A stretch of DNA of 64,000 nt from Aphanomyces cochlioides (GCA_019828595.1 JAHQRK010000036.1:425939-489938), one strand, 5' to 3'; counted from the first letter of the stretch, positions 10,529 to 21,330 are shown. Notes: a model not told the origin generated them from the letters alone. Numbers and translations are program-made.

Positions 10529-10775
10529 TCTTCCCCGTGACGTCCGGCTGTCGTCGGGAAAGACGGCGCTGGAGGTCTTGAACTAGCTGCTTGAAATGAA
10601 CGACGTGCTTGATGTTCTTTGCGAGTTCCCATGTTGCTTCGCTTTCAGGTTGGCCATGCCACATGATGAGATATTCGAGCTTGCGATTGAATTGTCTCTG
10701 CTTCAAGAGGCGTTCGACGATGAAGAGTTCTTCACCAGTTGAGTCATCGAGTATGACGGGTGTTGCCTTGGGAAT
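10524..10775 (-). CDS. chromodomain tail of pol, frameshifted
   Basis: In a different frame from the rest of pol the strand reads GEELFIVERLLKQRQF, then LEYLIMWHGQPESEATWE and NIKHVVHFKQLV. This is a chromodomain-like fold (aromatic cage region plus W-x-G ... TWE). The frame joins integrase through a single-base shift near 10772. In chromoviruses this domain directs integration to marked chromatin. Here it ends about at the LTR edge. Confidence 0.8.
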   Translation of the reverse strand: MPKATPVILDDSTGEELFIVERLLKQRQFNRKLEYLIMWHGQPESEATWELAKNIKHVVHFKQLVQDLQRRLSRRQPDVTGKM

Positions 10776-13700
10776 CGGTCGACTTGCAAATTTGGATCGT
10801 TCGGTTGATAGTGTTTCAGGCGGTCGACATTGAAAACATCATGGAGTCTTGACATTGATCGAGGCAACTTCAGGCGCATTGCGTTTTCATTGATTTCTTC
10901 AATGACTTCAAAGGGGCCGATGAATCGGGGAACTAGCTTTGGACGCCCATTGCGATTTAATTGTTGTGCATGCTTCAAGGGCAAATCGCGGGTTGCAAGG
11001 AGAACTTGATCTCAAACTTTGAAAGTTATGTTTGAGCGCTTCTTGTCATAGAATGCCTTTTGTCTTGCTTGAGCCTTCTTCAAATTTTTTTGGGCAATCT
11101 TCAATATCTCTTGTCGCTCTTCAGAGAAGTTTTTGGCAAAGTCATTTGGAGGCTTTATACTATCTATTACAGGGTTTCGCAAAGTTCTTCCAGTGTCGAT
11201 TTGAAATGGAGTGAGGCCAGTTGACGACTGAACAAGTCCTTGGTGAGCATACCCTATCGTGGGTAAATGGTCAACCCAATCTTCTCCAAGATAGGACACT
11301 TGGCAACGTAGAGCATCTTCTAGTGTTCGATTTTGGCGTTCAGTTGCTCCATCAGCTTCAGCACGACCCGCAGTTGTCATGGCTTGCTTGATATTCATGA
11401 TTTGCATGAGGGACTTCCAGAAATTACTTGTAAATTTTGGGTCTCGATCACTGATGATCACGCTTGGTAAGCCATGGTGGCGAACAACATGATCGAAAAA
11501 CAACTTAGCGGTTTGCGGAGCATCGGCATTTGTTTGTGTTGGAATGTACTTAGCTCTTTTTGACAATTTGTCAACAAGAACTAAGATAGCATCGCACGAC
11601 TTGGATAGAGGTAGTCCAGTGATCCAGTCTGCTGAAATAGTATGCCAGCATTCGTTAGGGGCTTGAATCGGAATCATTTTGCCATTGGCACGAAGACTAT
11701 TTGTCTTGTATCGACTGCAAGTTTCACAAGTTGCAACATAAAGTTTGACATCTTCCAAGAGAGTATCCCAGTAATACCACTGAGAAATACTTAGCAATGT
11801 TCGTCTTGTTCCGGGATGCGCAGCAAAGCTTGAGTCATGAGCTTGAGAAATAACTTCAGCGCGCAGGATAACATCATTGGGAACATAAAGTCTCCATACT
11901 TGATCTTTCGAACGAAGGAAGTACAAGTCATCTTTTTGAACATATTTGTCTTGTATAGCAACAGAGATGTCTTTCTTGTAAGCTTTAATGTGTCGCTCTT
12001 TCGTGTCTTGATCCATTTCGACTGTTGAATACGAAATTTGTCTTGAATGATTGATTACAAGTCGTTGCGGAGTGGAAACACATTTTTGACTTGACAGATC
12101 CTCCCCCAAAAATGGAGTTCCAACGAGCTTGGTAAGTTCACGTGAGGGGAAACGGGATAAGTCAGGTGGAGTTTGCAAGGCATCAAGTCGTAGAGCGGCG
12201 TTTGCACAACGGATTCCGCAATTATGAACAGAAATCATCTTCGCAAAGTTTGAGGCATCTCGTGGAGGTCGCGAAAGCGCATCGGCAACGACATTAAGTT
12301 TGCCAGGCCGATGATGCAACACAAAGTCAAACGCACTGAAAAAGTCGAGCCATCGAGTCAACTTAGGCGTGAGAATAGGAGTTTCCATGAACCATTTACA
12401 CGTGAAGTTGTCCGTGTAAATGTCGAATCGAGTACCATGAAGGTAGTGACGCCACTTGCCGAGTGCAAGCTTGATCGCGCAGAGTTCTTTTTCATGAGCA
12501 GGCCACTTGACTTCATGAGGGCCAAGTCGCTTAGACAAAAATGCGATCGGTCGATCATTGCTGTCCTTATCCAACTGGGATAGAACTGCCCCACAACAGT
12601 ATCCTGAGGCATCAGTTGTTACGATGAAAGGCTTGTCGTAGTTGGGCAGTTGTAAAACTGGAGCTTGTTGAAGTGCAATCTTGATCGTTAAAAAGGCTTG
12701 TTGCTGATGGTCAGTCCATGATCACGGCGTTTTTGGCTTCATCAATTCACTTAAAGGGCGGACAATGTCCGAAAACTTCGGAATAAACTTTCTGTAAAAG
12801 CTCGCAAATCCGATGAAACTCACTAAGTCTTTAGTGCACTTAGGTTCAGCCCATTGTTCGATTGCACGAACTTTTGACTTGTCAACGTGTAAGCCGTCTT
12901 TGGAAATTGTGTGGCCGAGAAAATCGACTGAGTCGAGGGCAAAGGCACACTTAGACGGACGAGCGTACAACTTTTCAGCTCGTAAAACATCGCAAATTGC
13001 TTGAAGGTGATGGATGTGGTCGTCGATTGACTTAGAGAAAACACAGATATCATCCATGAATACAACGACAAAGGGGAATTTATCGAAGAGGCGACGCATA
13101 AGTCGAGACCAAATTCCTGGCATTCCGGCCATTCCCATGGGAGCAACAACCCATTCATAGACTTCTCGATGAGTACGAAAGGCTGTGTATTTTCTTGCTT
13201 TTGGTTCAACAAGCATTTGGTGATATCCAGACGCTAAGTCGATCTTCGTAAAGACTTTGCTTCCATGCATGCGATCAAATAAGTCTTCGATGTTTGGCAA
13301 AGGGATCTTTGGGATCACCGTTTGCGAGTTGACATATCGATAGTCAAGAACCCAACGTATTGGAGTGTCGGGAGTCGCTGTTCTCAGCCATTCGCTTCTT
13401 CACTTCATTTGGCCGTTTTCATCTTTCTTGGGGACTCCAAAGATATTCGAAACCCAATCGCTGTTGGACAATTGAATCCATCCTTTTCTTTCAAGTTCGC
13501 CGATGAACTTGTCCAGAGATGCTTGCTCGACTTGAGATAGACGAAAAAGTGGTCGATATTGTGGCTTGGCATCTGGACGCATGGTCAAATCGAATTCAAT
13601 TCCTCGTTTTGGAGGCAGTGCGTCGGGAAGTTCTTTAGGAAACACATCTTTAAACTTTGTTAGGAGTGTTTTGATGGCAGGGTGAAGGTTTTCTTGAACT

Positions 13701-14066
13701 TCCTTGACTGTCGTAATCTTGAGAATCCATCCGTCGCTTGAGTTGTCGCTTTCTTCCTTGACTACTCTTCCATTGATCGATAAAATCTTGTGATTTCTCC
13801 AATCCACAATGGGATTAAAGCGATGGAACCATGGTTGTCCCAAAATCACGTCAAAGTTCTTCGAACCCAGATCCCATTCCGTAAACGGTAAGTTGGGAAA
13901 AGACATTCCTTCGAGAACGAGAGAACATTCAGCTTCATTTACTCGTTTTACGCCAGAGTTTTGTCCGTCAAATCCTTCAATGATGGCTTCTTTTTCCCGA
14001 ATGACTTGGTCACAGAGGCAAGGACGGCACAAAAGGTTTGTAGCACCGCTGTCAATTAAATCTTTA
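10703..14066 (-). pseudogene. Ty3 pol: protease-RT-RNase H-integrase
   Basis: One frame runs through the whole region, interrupted only by TGA codons at 13400-13402, 12722-12724 and 11012-11014. Protease has LIDSGATNLLC near 14050 and DVILGQPWF. RT has GYHQMLVEPK and the catalytic FVVVFMDDI. RNase H has TTDASGYCCGAVLSQ and YTDNFTCKWF. Integrase has the H-H-C-C zinc region (HDSSFAAHPG ... CETC), then DDE residues in ISADWITGLP, IISDRDPKFTS and AEADGATERQN. Pol lies in the -1 frame relative to gag, the usual arrangement for a frameshift-made Gag-Pol. All catalytic residues appear present; the stops are the main lesions. Confidence 0.9.
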
Positions 14067-15276
14067 CTGGCTTTCCATCCAGTTGACCTTCTGAAATCAT
14101 CAGTTGATTTTCCGTTGGGACTTCCTTGTACTTGCTTTGAGCAACGTGCGTGTTGATCACTTCAATTTCTTCTTCTTCATCGCTGTCTTCGGCTTCTTGA
14201 ACTTGAACATTGTGTTGTCGGTTAGTTGGACGAGATGATTGTGTTCCAGAGAAAGTCACTGCTCTGTTGTTGTGGTTTGAACGGCGGAAATTGTTGTTTT
14301 GGTTGTTCTGGTGAAACCGTTGAGAGCTTCGGCAGACATTGGCTAGATGGCCTACTCGGCCGCACTTGTAGCAGGTTCGAGGACCACGCTGAGAGTTTCG
14401 ATTCATTTGCGCGTTATCGACTTCCATGTCATATTCGTCACGCTCTGGCTGTGGTTGACGGAAGGAAGAAAAATGTCTTGAGTCTTGATTGTTTGGTCGT
14501 TGTCGCTGGTCATTGCCTTGGTGATTGCGTTGGAATCGTGGTCTGTAGTGTTGGTCACGGCGTTGCTGGTGGCGGGAGTCTCTTCCATTGTTTCCGAGAG
14601 TGAAACTATGCGCTCGCTCAAAGTCTAGAGCTACTTGAATGGCTTCGGTTACTGATTCACATCTTCTATATTGAACTTCTTCTCTTGTTCTTGTTCGTAG
14701 GCCGCGTTGGAAAAAGGATATCTTGTCGCGCTCGGTCATGTCTTGGACTTGAGTGCAAATACGGCGGAACTTGCCGACATAGTCCATTAAATTGGCGCAG
14801 TTAGCTTGCTTCAACTCGTAGAGTTGGTCGCGGATGCGGTCTTGTAAGTCATCGGGCTCGAAATCATATCGGAGTTCTTTTTCGAGTTCGAGGAGTGTTT
14901 TTGGTGGTTCGCCACTTGTGCGTAGGCGGTCTTGATACCAGGCTGCTGCTAAGCCCCGAAAGTTGGCTACGACCATGGCAATGCATCTTGTATGCGTCTC
15001 TTGATTCAGTTTAGGGTCGATGTTTTTCGCCTTGAAATATGTGTTTCCTTGATGTATGTATAGACTTATGCTTTCGTCCATTCTTCCGTGATACTTCGGC
15101 ATTGTAAGGCCTTCAACTTTGTATTCTTGACCACGTCGACTTTCCTCATGTCGCTTGTTGCTTTCTTTTTGGACTTCAACTTGAAGGGATTGTGTCTTGG
15201 AGACTTCTTCCAAATTTTTCTCTAATCTATGAATTGTTTCTAACATTGTTGCAAATAATTGCTCTAATTCTACCAT
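14056..15276 (-). CDS. Ty3 gag
   Basis: 406 aa from the ATG at 15276. A helical N-terminal part is followed by a capsid-like region with MDESISLYIHQGNTYFKAKN, LAAAWYQDRL and QDRIRDQLYELKQ. A basic Arg/Gln/Asn-rich tail contains one C-X2-C-X4-H-X4-C knuckle (CYKCGRVGHLANVC) for RNA binding. The ORF is intact and overlaps the start of pol by a few bases. Confidence 0.92.
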   Translation of the reverse strand: MVELEQLFATMLETIHRLEKNLEEVSKTQSLQVEVQKESNKRHEESRRGQEYKVEGLTMPKYHGRMDESISLYIHQGNTYFKAKNIDPKLNQETHTRCIAMVVANFRGLAAAWYQDRLRTSGEPPKTLLELEKELRYDFEPDDLQDRIRDQLYELKQANCANLMDYVGKFRRICTQVQDMTERDKISFFQRGLRTRTREEVQYRRCESVTEAIQVALDFERAHSFTLGNNGRDSRHQQRRDQHYRPRFQRNHQGNDQRQRPNNQDSRHFSSFRQPQPERDEYDMEVDNAQMNRNSQRGPRTCYKCGRVGHLANVCRSSQRFHQNNQNNNFRRSNHNNRAVTFSGTQSSRPTNRQHNVQVQEAEDSDEEEEIEVINTHVAQSKYKEVPTENQLMISEGQLDGKPVKI

Positions 15277-15386
15277 CTTTTTTTCTGATATTATTTTTTT
15301 GAAAGTGTTTTGTTTTGAATTCTTTTTCTAACTTTGTTCTATTTACTTTTTTTTGCTGTCTTTTTTGTTTTCTTAAAAAGACTAAG

Positions 15387-15773
15387 CTATTCTTTTTCTA
15401 TTTTTTTACTTTTCTTCGTCTTCGACTTGGATTTCGCTTTTTCTTGATTTTGATTGGCTGCTTTCTTCTTGAGGCGGGCTGCGCGGTATTTGATGATGTC
15501 GTGGTCGAGCGTCCCACTGATCAGATTTTCGACTTGAGTGTTGCGCCGGATAAGGTTATCCGTAAGAGCTTGAAGTACGTTGCGCGCGTCGGAGTTTTTT
15601 GCTTCAGGGATTAGGGCACGCAGTTTCTTGATGACCACGCTTTGGAACGAGCAGAGTCGGTAGATATCAGCACGCAACTTGATCGCTTCGCTGGGAGTCG
15701 AGAACAAATCCGCGATAGATTCGGCAGCCGCTAATTGGTGTACGCTTGAAACGCGATTGTTGCTTCTAGGCAT
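15387..15773 (-). CDS. Ty3 leader ORF, unknown
   Basis: 128 aa between the 5' LTR and gag, in another frame from gag. It is helical and charged, and ends in a Lys-rich tail (KSKSKTKKSKKIEKE). No family is recognised. It may be an accessory protein or an N-terminal gag extension lost by a frameshift in the T-rich spacer (15277-15386). Confidence 0.4.
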   Translation of the reverse strand: MPRSNNRVSSVHQLAAAESIADLFSTPSEAIKLRADIYRLCSFQSVVIKKLRALIPEAKNSDARNVLQALTDNLIRRNTQVENLISGTLDHDIIKYRAARLKKKAANQNQEKAKSKSKTKKSKKIEKE

Positions 15774-16016
15774 CTATAGATCACTCTTAGACTGTGTATG
15801 GATTATTCACAAGACTAGTACTGTACTCCTTCAGTCGAGTGGCGATTCTGCTCAAAAGAGACTAACAACGCGGACCCACTCGTGGAGAAATACTGTGATG
15901 TCGAGTAAAATGACCACACAACCGCTTCGAGAAGACAGTTGAAATACCTTGGCAAACAAGGTTGAGGGACAGGGACAGAGAGGGACACCCAGGGACAGAG
16001 GGGAAAAGGTAAAGGC

Positions 16017-16034
16017 AACCAAGAAGTGCTACCA
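16017..16034 (-). other. candidate primer-binding site
   Basis: Reading inward from the 5' LTR the strand starts, after two or three T's, with TGGTAGCACTTCTTGG. TGG is the complement of a tRNA CCA end, and the position beside the LTR is right for minus-strand primer binding. The tRNA species is not identified. Confidence 0.6.
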
Positions 16035-16036
16035 AA

Positions 16037-16250
16037 TGTAGCAAACTAGGCAGAGGAAGGCAAATTGTAGAATGAATTAGATCTAAACTGAACTCTAATC
16101 TAGCACATCCTTGTAACTTTAAGCCACATCCTATTGTCACATCGCTTTGGTTGGTGTTGAGGGGCGTTTACGCTAGTTTCGTAAGTCGTAAACTGCGTTA
16201 CAGCATTCAGCCGAGGTCCTGAGCCAAACCGGTGGCTCAGGATCGCTACA
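16037..16250 (-). repeat. 5' LTR of Ty3 element
   Basis: 214 bp, TGTAGC...GCTACA, and the first LTR in the direction of transcription. It is followed outward by the target duplication CAGGT (16251-16255) and the N-terminal half of the disrupted family copy. Confidence 0.95.
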
Positions 16251-16446
16251 CAGGTGGAGGCTGTTGCACTGCAACTTCCAGAGCAGCGTTGATGCGATCG
16301 ATGCTGGCGAGGAGATGAGGGGGGAGAACAGTCATGGTCGATGATCCAACTGGTGCTTCTACAGCAACGACTGCCCTTGTTTCGGCAGATTGAGGTACAA
16401 TGATTGATACCACTGCAGTACCGTAATGATACCTTTGGACCACCAC
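16251..16446 (-). pseudogene. unknown family copy 6, N-terminal part
   Basis: Encodes IIVPQSAETRAVVAVEAP, then LPPHLLASIDRINAALEVAV and QQPPP, and stops at the Ty3 junction. It is colinear with the C-terminal part at 9629-10314. Confidence 0.85.
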
Positions 16447-17060
16447 CAGCGACGATGCTCATGTCTTGGGACGAGGCGATTGAGATATGAACTAGGAAAT
16501 GCTCGTTCGAGTAATTGCTCCAGCACTGTCGCTGGAACCAGACTCAATGTATCATGATCGACGACGCCCATGGCGCACCAACAAGATGTGATACTCCTTT
16601 TCACTCCGTTGCCCTGGGGGAAGAGCCTTCCCCTGGCTGTGGTGACAAGAAACGACCTACCAGCACTGAAGCCGAGAAATATCTTTGCGACGTTGGCTCC
16701 ACGCTCGAGCGCACTCCCAGTCCATATCCCGCTGTTCTCATCGTGTTGAACCCTGATCTAGTCCAAGCCCCTCTCAGTACGAGAATATGTGACTGATTCC
16801 TGCTCCCTGTCGTCATCGTTCAAAGGTTGAAGCCCTCGGCGACTTGACCGACGTCGTGCACCGAGTCTTTACGCGTCACCGATTGAGTTTAGCCGTCGCT
16901 TTCTCTTTCTATGAAAGACTTCAAGGCATTTCGCTTCAATTCATCACGATCAAGTCTGTGTTCTCGTTGGAGTTCGGGTCCAAGTTGGAGCCCCTACAGA
17001 GCACTGGGTCTTGGGGATCAGAAGGACATAGGCATGGATACAGTTTAATGTGAAGAATCT
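16447..17060. repeat. duplicated modules beta and alpha
   Basis: 16447-16510 is the short upstream segment shared with 8580 and 20230. 16510-16880 is module beta. 16960-17060 is a shortened module alpha. No intact reading frame is present. Confidence 0.55.
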
Positions 17061-17099
17061 CCACGCACCCCCAGAGCGGACTCATGTACCCCGCACATT

Positions 17100-17400
17100 G
17101 ATCGTCAAGACGGCCTCTTCATCGTCTCAGTGCTGTGTGACTCAGCATCAACGACAAGAACTTGAGAGGACTGTGTACACTATTGTATCCCCCATCCGCA
17201 ATGGGCCGTGGCTCGTGGGAATCCACGGTGGATCCATCTTCCATCCGGGCATGGAAAGCGCCGACGCTTTGCAAACTTTACTCGAGACGATGCCCATATT
17301 TGACCCTGCCACGCCTGGGTACTTCTGCTAACACAAGGCTATCCCCTCCATCCAAAGCGCAGATAAGACCAACATGATTGAACTGTGTCACTCACTTAAA
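17100..17400 (+). pseudogene. WW-domain gene 5' fragment
   Basis: Resembles exon 1 and intron 1 of the WW gene with internal losses: GRGSWEST then a piece of the IQ region, then PSKAQ and the start of intron 1 (compare 27480-28130). Frames are broken. Confidence 0.5.
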
Positions 17401-17429
17401 TTTTGTTAGCTTCTCGCTGAAGTCGCCGA

Positions 17430-18410
17430 TTAATAATTTATTGCCGATCGCAATGGAGAGTACAAATCCACCGACAGAGTTCCCGGGAAACCCACCGGGA
17501 GAGGCATCCCTTGTGGAATACCGGTACCTAGGATTCGACGTCCGTCAAATTCGACCACGGTCCTTGGCGCGACAATCGGAAGTGCATCATGGTCCTCAAG
17601 GTTTACTCGAACATCGTACAGCTTGTACTCGGCATTCTCAAAGTCGGGATCGAACTTGACACAGAGCACGTACTCCACTCCAGGCGTGTTCGCCCATACT
17701 GCAATCGCTTTATGGTCCAGTTGTCCTGGCGCCCTTTCCCATGGTGCGAGACACCAATTTCGATCTTGATTGTTCGAAAGTCAGCAAACATGGGAACTCC
17801 TGGAGTGTTCTCACCTCATGCGTGGTCAGTGGAAGTGTGCTACCTTGTTCGAATGCACATCATCTACCTATCAAGATGTCGACTTGCACATCAATATGGA
17901 CACTTACATATCATTGCACATCAACTCAAAATAGACATACCCAAGCAAGTAGAACGGTTAGACTCTAGGATAACCTCAGCAAATGCATTCCAAAACTTAC
18001 TACCATTAGCTCAGACCCCCTCAAGCGGGAAGTCAGAACACGGAGGAAGAACTGATTCAGGAGTTCTTCGGCGAGGTCCAAAACTCAGGTCTGGACACGT
18101 TTGTGGGCCTTGGGAATTGGAGGCATCAAGGTGGCATTTGAGCCATCTCTTGATATGCTGTCCGCGGAATTGACCATGAAGTTCAGCTATATAATCGGCA
18201 TGTGGCGTACTGACAAACTCGATGATGTGGATCTCACCAGAGTCAGCAAACCATTCGAGATAGTTGGGTCGAACGACTTGGCCGTCGCAGTTAAAAAACG
18301 CGTTCCATTCTTCTTCAGTTGCAAGACACACACGCAATGTGCCAGTCGTCGGTGGAGGCTGTTCAATGACAAGTTCAAAAGCATCCATGCTGGCGAGGAG
18401 ATAGGAGAAG
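17430..18410 (-). pseudogene. unknown family copy 7, interrupted by 235-bp insertion
   Basis: The N-terminal part lies at about 18050-18410 (VIEQPPPTTGTLRVCLATEE, EWNAFFNCDGQVVRPNYLEW). The C-terminal part lies at about 17430-17800 (KFDPDFENAEYKLYDVRVNL, FDGRRILGTGIPQGMPLP). They are separated by the insertion at 17806-18040. The start is also altered: the PPHL block is missing. Confidence 0.7.
17806..18040. mobile_element. probable solo LTR, 235 bp
   Basis: Sequence absent from the other family copies, beginning TGTTCT and ending AGAACA (perfect 6-bp inverted ends, TG...CA). Flanks are TGGAG (17801-17805) and CGGAG (18041-18045), a 5-bp target duplication with one mismatch. Size, termini and duplication fit a solo LTR left by LTR-LTR recombination. 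It is unrelated to the 214-bp Ty3 LTR. Confidence 0.65.
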
Positions 18411-18676
18411 CATGGTCGACTCTTGACCTAAGAATCAAGGTACTGAAATCGCCGCTGCCACCGCCGACGTGGATCTTCTTTGGAACCTCCCCTCACCAAC
18501 CGCGATGGTGACTTTGGACCACCTGCGACGGAGCTCGTATTGACGAACCATGCATGAGCTTGGGACGACTTGATGTTGTATTGAGCGAGTGAAATGCAAA
18601 CCACTCCGAGAAGTCGTGCGCAGAGTCCTTATGCTCACAGAGGCAGTCAACATTAGAAGCAAACAAACGACGAGTT

Positions 18677-18973
18677 TCATTTCGATTCATCATGATCAAG
18701 TCTGAGTTTGTCTACATCAATGTGGGCATGCTGAGCCAGTTGGGTGAACGCGCCGTTCTTGTTTGCGAGCAACTCCGACGGCGTGCCATACTCCTTGACA
18801 GTGCCAGCGTCCAACACCAAGATGCGATCCGAATCCATGATCGTATCGAGGCGATGGGCAATGATGAGTCTCGTGATGTTCTCAAAGCATTCCCGCATGG
18901 TCTGTTGGATGAGGCGGTCCGATTCTGGATCAATGTTGGCCGTCAGTGAAAGCCCAGCGGCAGCCAGACCCAA
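18677..18973 (-). pseudogene. ABCC transporter C-terminal fragment with internal deletion
   Basis: Encodes AAAGLSLT from the second membrane domain of the parent (GLDAAGLSLT, near 22560), fused directly to ANIDPESDRLIQQTMRECFE from NBD2 and running to DKLR. About 0.7 kb of the parent between these points is missing, and the terminal stop is lost so the frame runs on for six codons. It is flanked by further WW-gene fragments. Confidence 0.8.
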
Positions 18974-19360
18974 TCATGCTGAGGACCTTGTCGTGGATAA
19001 AGTTCAACGTCAGATCTTCACGAATCTTTGCTCATAGCTAGGACGGACTCATCGTTGATAAACCAGAACTGGCTCATCGACCTCCGTGTGCTGATGACTC
19101 ACAATCGTCTAGAAGAACCATCAGGTCACAACGAACGAAGAGAGCTCGAGAGGAAGACGCCGTCTCGAAGGAGGCACGACCGCAATGGATCGTGGCCGAT
19201 GGGAATCCGCAGTGGATCCATCCATCGTCCACCCGGACGAGGAAAGCGAGCGACGCAGTGCCAACCATGCCCATCTTTGCCACGCAGGCGTACTTCGACT
19301 GCAAGGCTCTACCCTCCATTCAGAGCGCGGATAAGACTGACATGATTGAGCTGCATCAGC
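18974..19360 (+). pseudogene. WW-domain gene 5' fragment
   Basis: 19140-19360 parallels 7480-7700 and hence exon 1 and intron 1 of the WW gene (an MDRGRWES-like start near 19180, an IQ-region piece, a YFYYN-like piece, intron start). Broken frames. Confidence 0.55.
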
Positions 19361-19370
19361 TATATTCTTG

Positions 19371-20141
19371 TTAGCTTATAATCAATTTCGCCTTTGCCGA
19401 TCGCAATGCAGAGTACAAATCCACCGACAGAGTTCTCGGGAAACCTACCGGGAGCGGCATCCCTTGTGGAATACCTAGGATACGACGTCCGTCAAACTGG
19501 ACGATGGTTCTTGGCGCGGCAATCGGAAGTGGATCACGGTCGTCAAGGTTCACTCGAACCTCATACAGTTTGTACTCGGCATTCTCAAAGTCGGGATCGA
19601 ACTTGACACAGAGCACGTGCTCCACTCCAGGCGTGTTCGCCCAGATCTCAATTGCCTTGTGATCCAGTTGCCCCGGCGCCCTTCCCCAGGACTGCGAGAC
19701 ACCAATTTCAATCTTGATTGTTCCAAAGTCGGTAAAGATGGGAATTTCTGGAGGAAGGACTGCGCCGGGAGTTCTTGGATGTGGGCCGTAGCTCAGGTCT
19801 GGACACGTTCGTGGGCCTTGAGAATTTTTGGCAGTAAGATAGGTATTGAGCCATCTCTTGATATTCGGCGCTTGGAATCGAACATTGAGTTCGTCTGAAT
19901 AAGTCTCGTGTGGCGTGCTTTCAAACTCGATGACGTGGATCTCACCAGAGTCAGCAAACCATTCGAGATAGTTGAGATGGACGACCTCGCCGTCGCAGTC
20001 AGCAAACGCGTTCCATTCTTCTTCAGTTGCAAGACACACACGCAACGTGCCAGTTGCCGGTGGAGGCTGTTGCACTGCAACCTCCAGAGCAGCGTTGATG
20101 CGATTGATGCTGGCGACGAGATGAGGGGGAAGATCAGTCAT
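19371..20141 (-). CDS. unknown protein family, open copy (copy 8)
   Basis: 256 aa from the ATG at 20141. An in-frame upstream ATG at 20240 would add 33 residues including PESAETRAVATVEAPTK, and parts of this extension occur in other copies. The sequence matches copy 5 over its whole length except at residue 3 (MTD versus MTT); even the off-frame ORFs are the same, so the DNA is almost unchanged. The motif content and tentative nuclease-fold analogy are those given for copy 5. It sits between a broken WW fragment and module beta, exactly as copy 5 does, so the duplicated unit is larger than the gene. Either recent duplication or gene conversion would explain the identity. Confidence 0.6.
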   Translation of the reverse strand: MTDLPPHLVASINRINAALEVAVQQPPPATGTLRVCLATEEEWNAFADCDGEVVHLNYLEWFADSGEIHVIEFESTPHETYSDELNVRFQAPNIKRWLNTYLTAKNSQGPRTCPDLSYGPHPRTPGAVLPPEIPIFTDFGTIKIEIGVSQSWGRAPGQLDHKAIEIWANTPGVEHVLCVKFDPDFENAEYKLYEVRVNLDDRDPLPIAAPRTIVQFDGRRILGIPQGMPLPVGFPRTLSVDLYSALRSAKAKLIIS

Positions 20142-20289
20142 GGTGGTCGATTTGGTTGGTGCTTCTACTGTAGCGACTGCTCTTGTTTCGGCAGATTCAG
20201 GCAGAATGATTGACTCACCACCACCTGCGACGATGCTCATGTCTTGGGACGAGGCGATTGCTCGTTCGAGTAAGACAGAGGTACTTCCT

Positions 20290-20660
20290 TTGCGCCAAAA
20301 TTTGCTCCAGCACTGTCGCTGGAACCAGACTCAATGTGTCATGATCGACGTCGCCCATGCGCATCAACAAGATACCTGTGTGGTACTCCTTCTCACTCCG
20401 TTGCCCTCCCGAGCCTTTTCTCTGGCCCTGGTGACAAGAAACGACCGACCAGCACAAGAGCCGAGAAATATTTTCTCGACGTCGGCTTCAGGCCCGAAAC
20501 GAAAGAAGACCCACCCCCAGTCCTGGCCGGTCCAAATCCCGCGCTTCTCATCGTGATGAACCCTGATCTACTCCAAGCCCCTCTCAGCACGACAACATGT
20601 GACACTATCCAGTTTCCTGTCGTCATCGTTCAAAGGTTGAAGCCCTCGGCGACTTGACCG
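20290..20660. repeat. duplicated module beta
   Basis: The longest version of module beta. Its plus-strand frame (20334-20657) contains GDKKRPTSTRAEKYFLDVGF and NPALLIVMNPDLLQAPLST. The peptide is partly conserved at 1844-2158 on the other strand, so it may derive from an old exon, but I recognise no family. Confidence 0.5.
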
Positions 20661-20661
20661 A

Positions 20662-20901
20662 CTAGTCGAAATTCGGCGATTCTTCGTAGCAATGTTGGCA
20701 CGAATACCTGACGCGGAAACCAGAGCGGTGGGGAAAAAGGATTGCATTGAGAAGGGCGAGGTAATAGCACGGGGCCGCCACGCCACTGTTGATGCCAGAG
20801 CAGCCAAAGAGCACCAAGACGAGACCCATGGACAGCGCATCGAAAAACACAATGAGCGCCGACCTGAGCTGTTCGTGCACCGAGTCTTCACGCGTCATCA
20901 A
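20662..20901 (-). pseudogene. membrane-protein-like fragment
   Basis: A 79-aa ORF with a hydrophobic run (GLVLVLFGCSGI ... YYLALLNAILF) and a Cys-containing tail. No start context or partners, and not found elsewhere in the window. Probably an exon-sized relic of a membrane protein brought in with the duplications. Confidence 0.25.
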
Positions 20902-21149
20902 TTGAGTTAAGTCGTCGCCCTACAGAGCACTGCGTCTTTGGGATCAGTAAGAACCTTGGCATCGATACAGTTCAATGTGAAGAATCTCCACGCAAACCAA
21001 AGGCGGACTCATGTAAGTGAGTAAAGATGGGAGCGCCTTGAGAGGCGCTGTTTGACTATTTGGTCTATAACTCAGGTCTGGAGCCCATTGTGGGCGTTGG
21101 GAATACGTGGCAGCAAGGTGGCATATGAGTCATCTCTCGTGATGGTCTA

Positions 21150-21330
21150 CGTGGAGTGGGTCGGACGACTTGGCCGTCGCAGTCAGCAAACGCGTTCCAT
21201 TCCTATTCAGTCGCATGGCACACACGCAATGTGCCAGTCGTCGGTGGAGGCTGTTCAATGACAAGTTCTAAAGCAGCATCGAAGCGATCGATGCTGGCGA
21301 GGAGATGAGGGGAAGAAAGCAATGGCTACT
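21150..21330 (-). pseudogene. unknown family, short fragment (copy 9)
   Basis: Sequence around 21170-21310 matches the region encoding the EEWNAFADCDGQ and RINAALEL-like blocks of the family, with deletions. No open frame. Confidence 0.55.

Larger units (their letters stand above)
10315..16250 (-). mobile_element. Ty3/gypsy LTR retrotransposon, chromodomain type
   Basis: This is a complete 5936-bp element on the minus strand. It has 214-bp LTRs at both ends beginning TGTAGC and ending GCTACA, and CAGGT target duplications at 10310-10314 and 16251-16255. Order from the 5' LTR: leader with a 128-aa ORF, gag with a CCHC knuckle, then protease, reverse transcriptase, RNase H, integrase and a chromodomain. 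That order is Ty3/gypsy (chromovirus), not copia. The LTRs differ at about four positions by eye, so the insertion is fairly young. Three in-frame TGA codons and one frameshift in pol indicate the copy is not autonomous as written. Confidence 0.95.
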
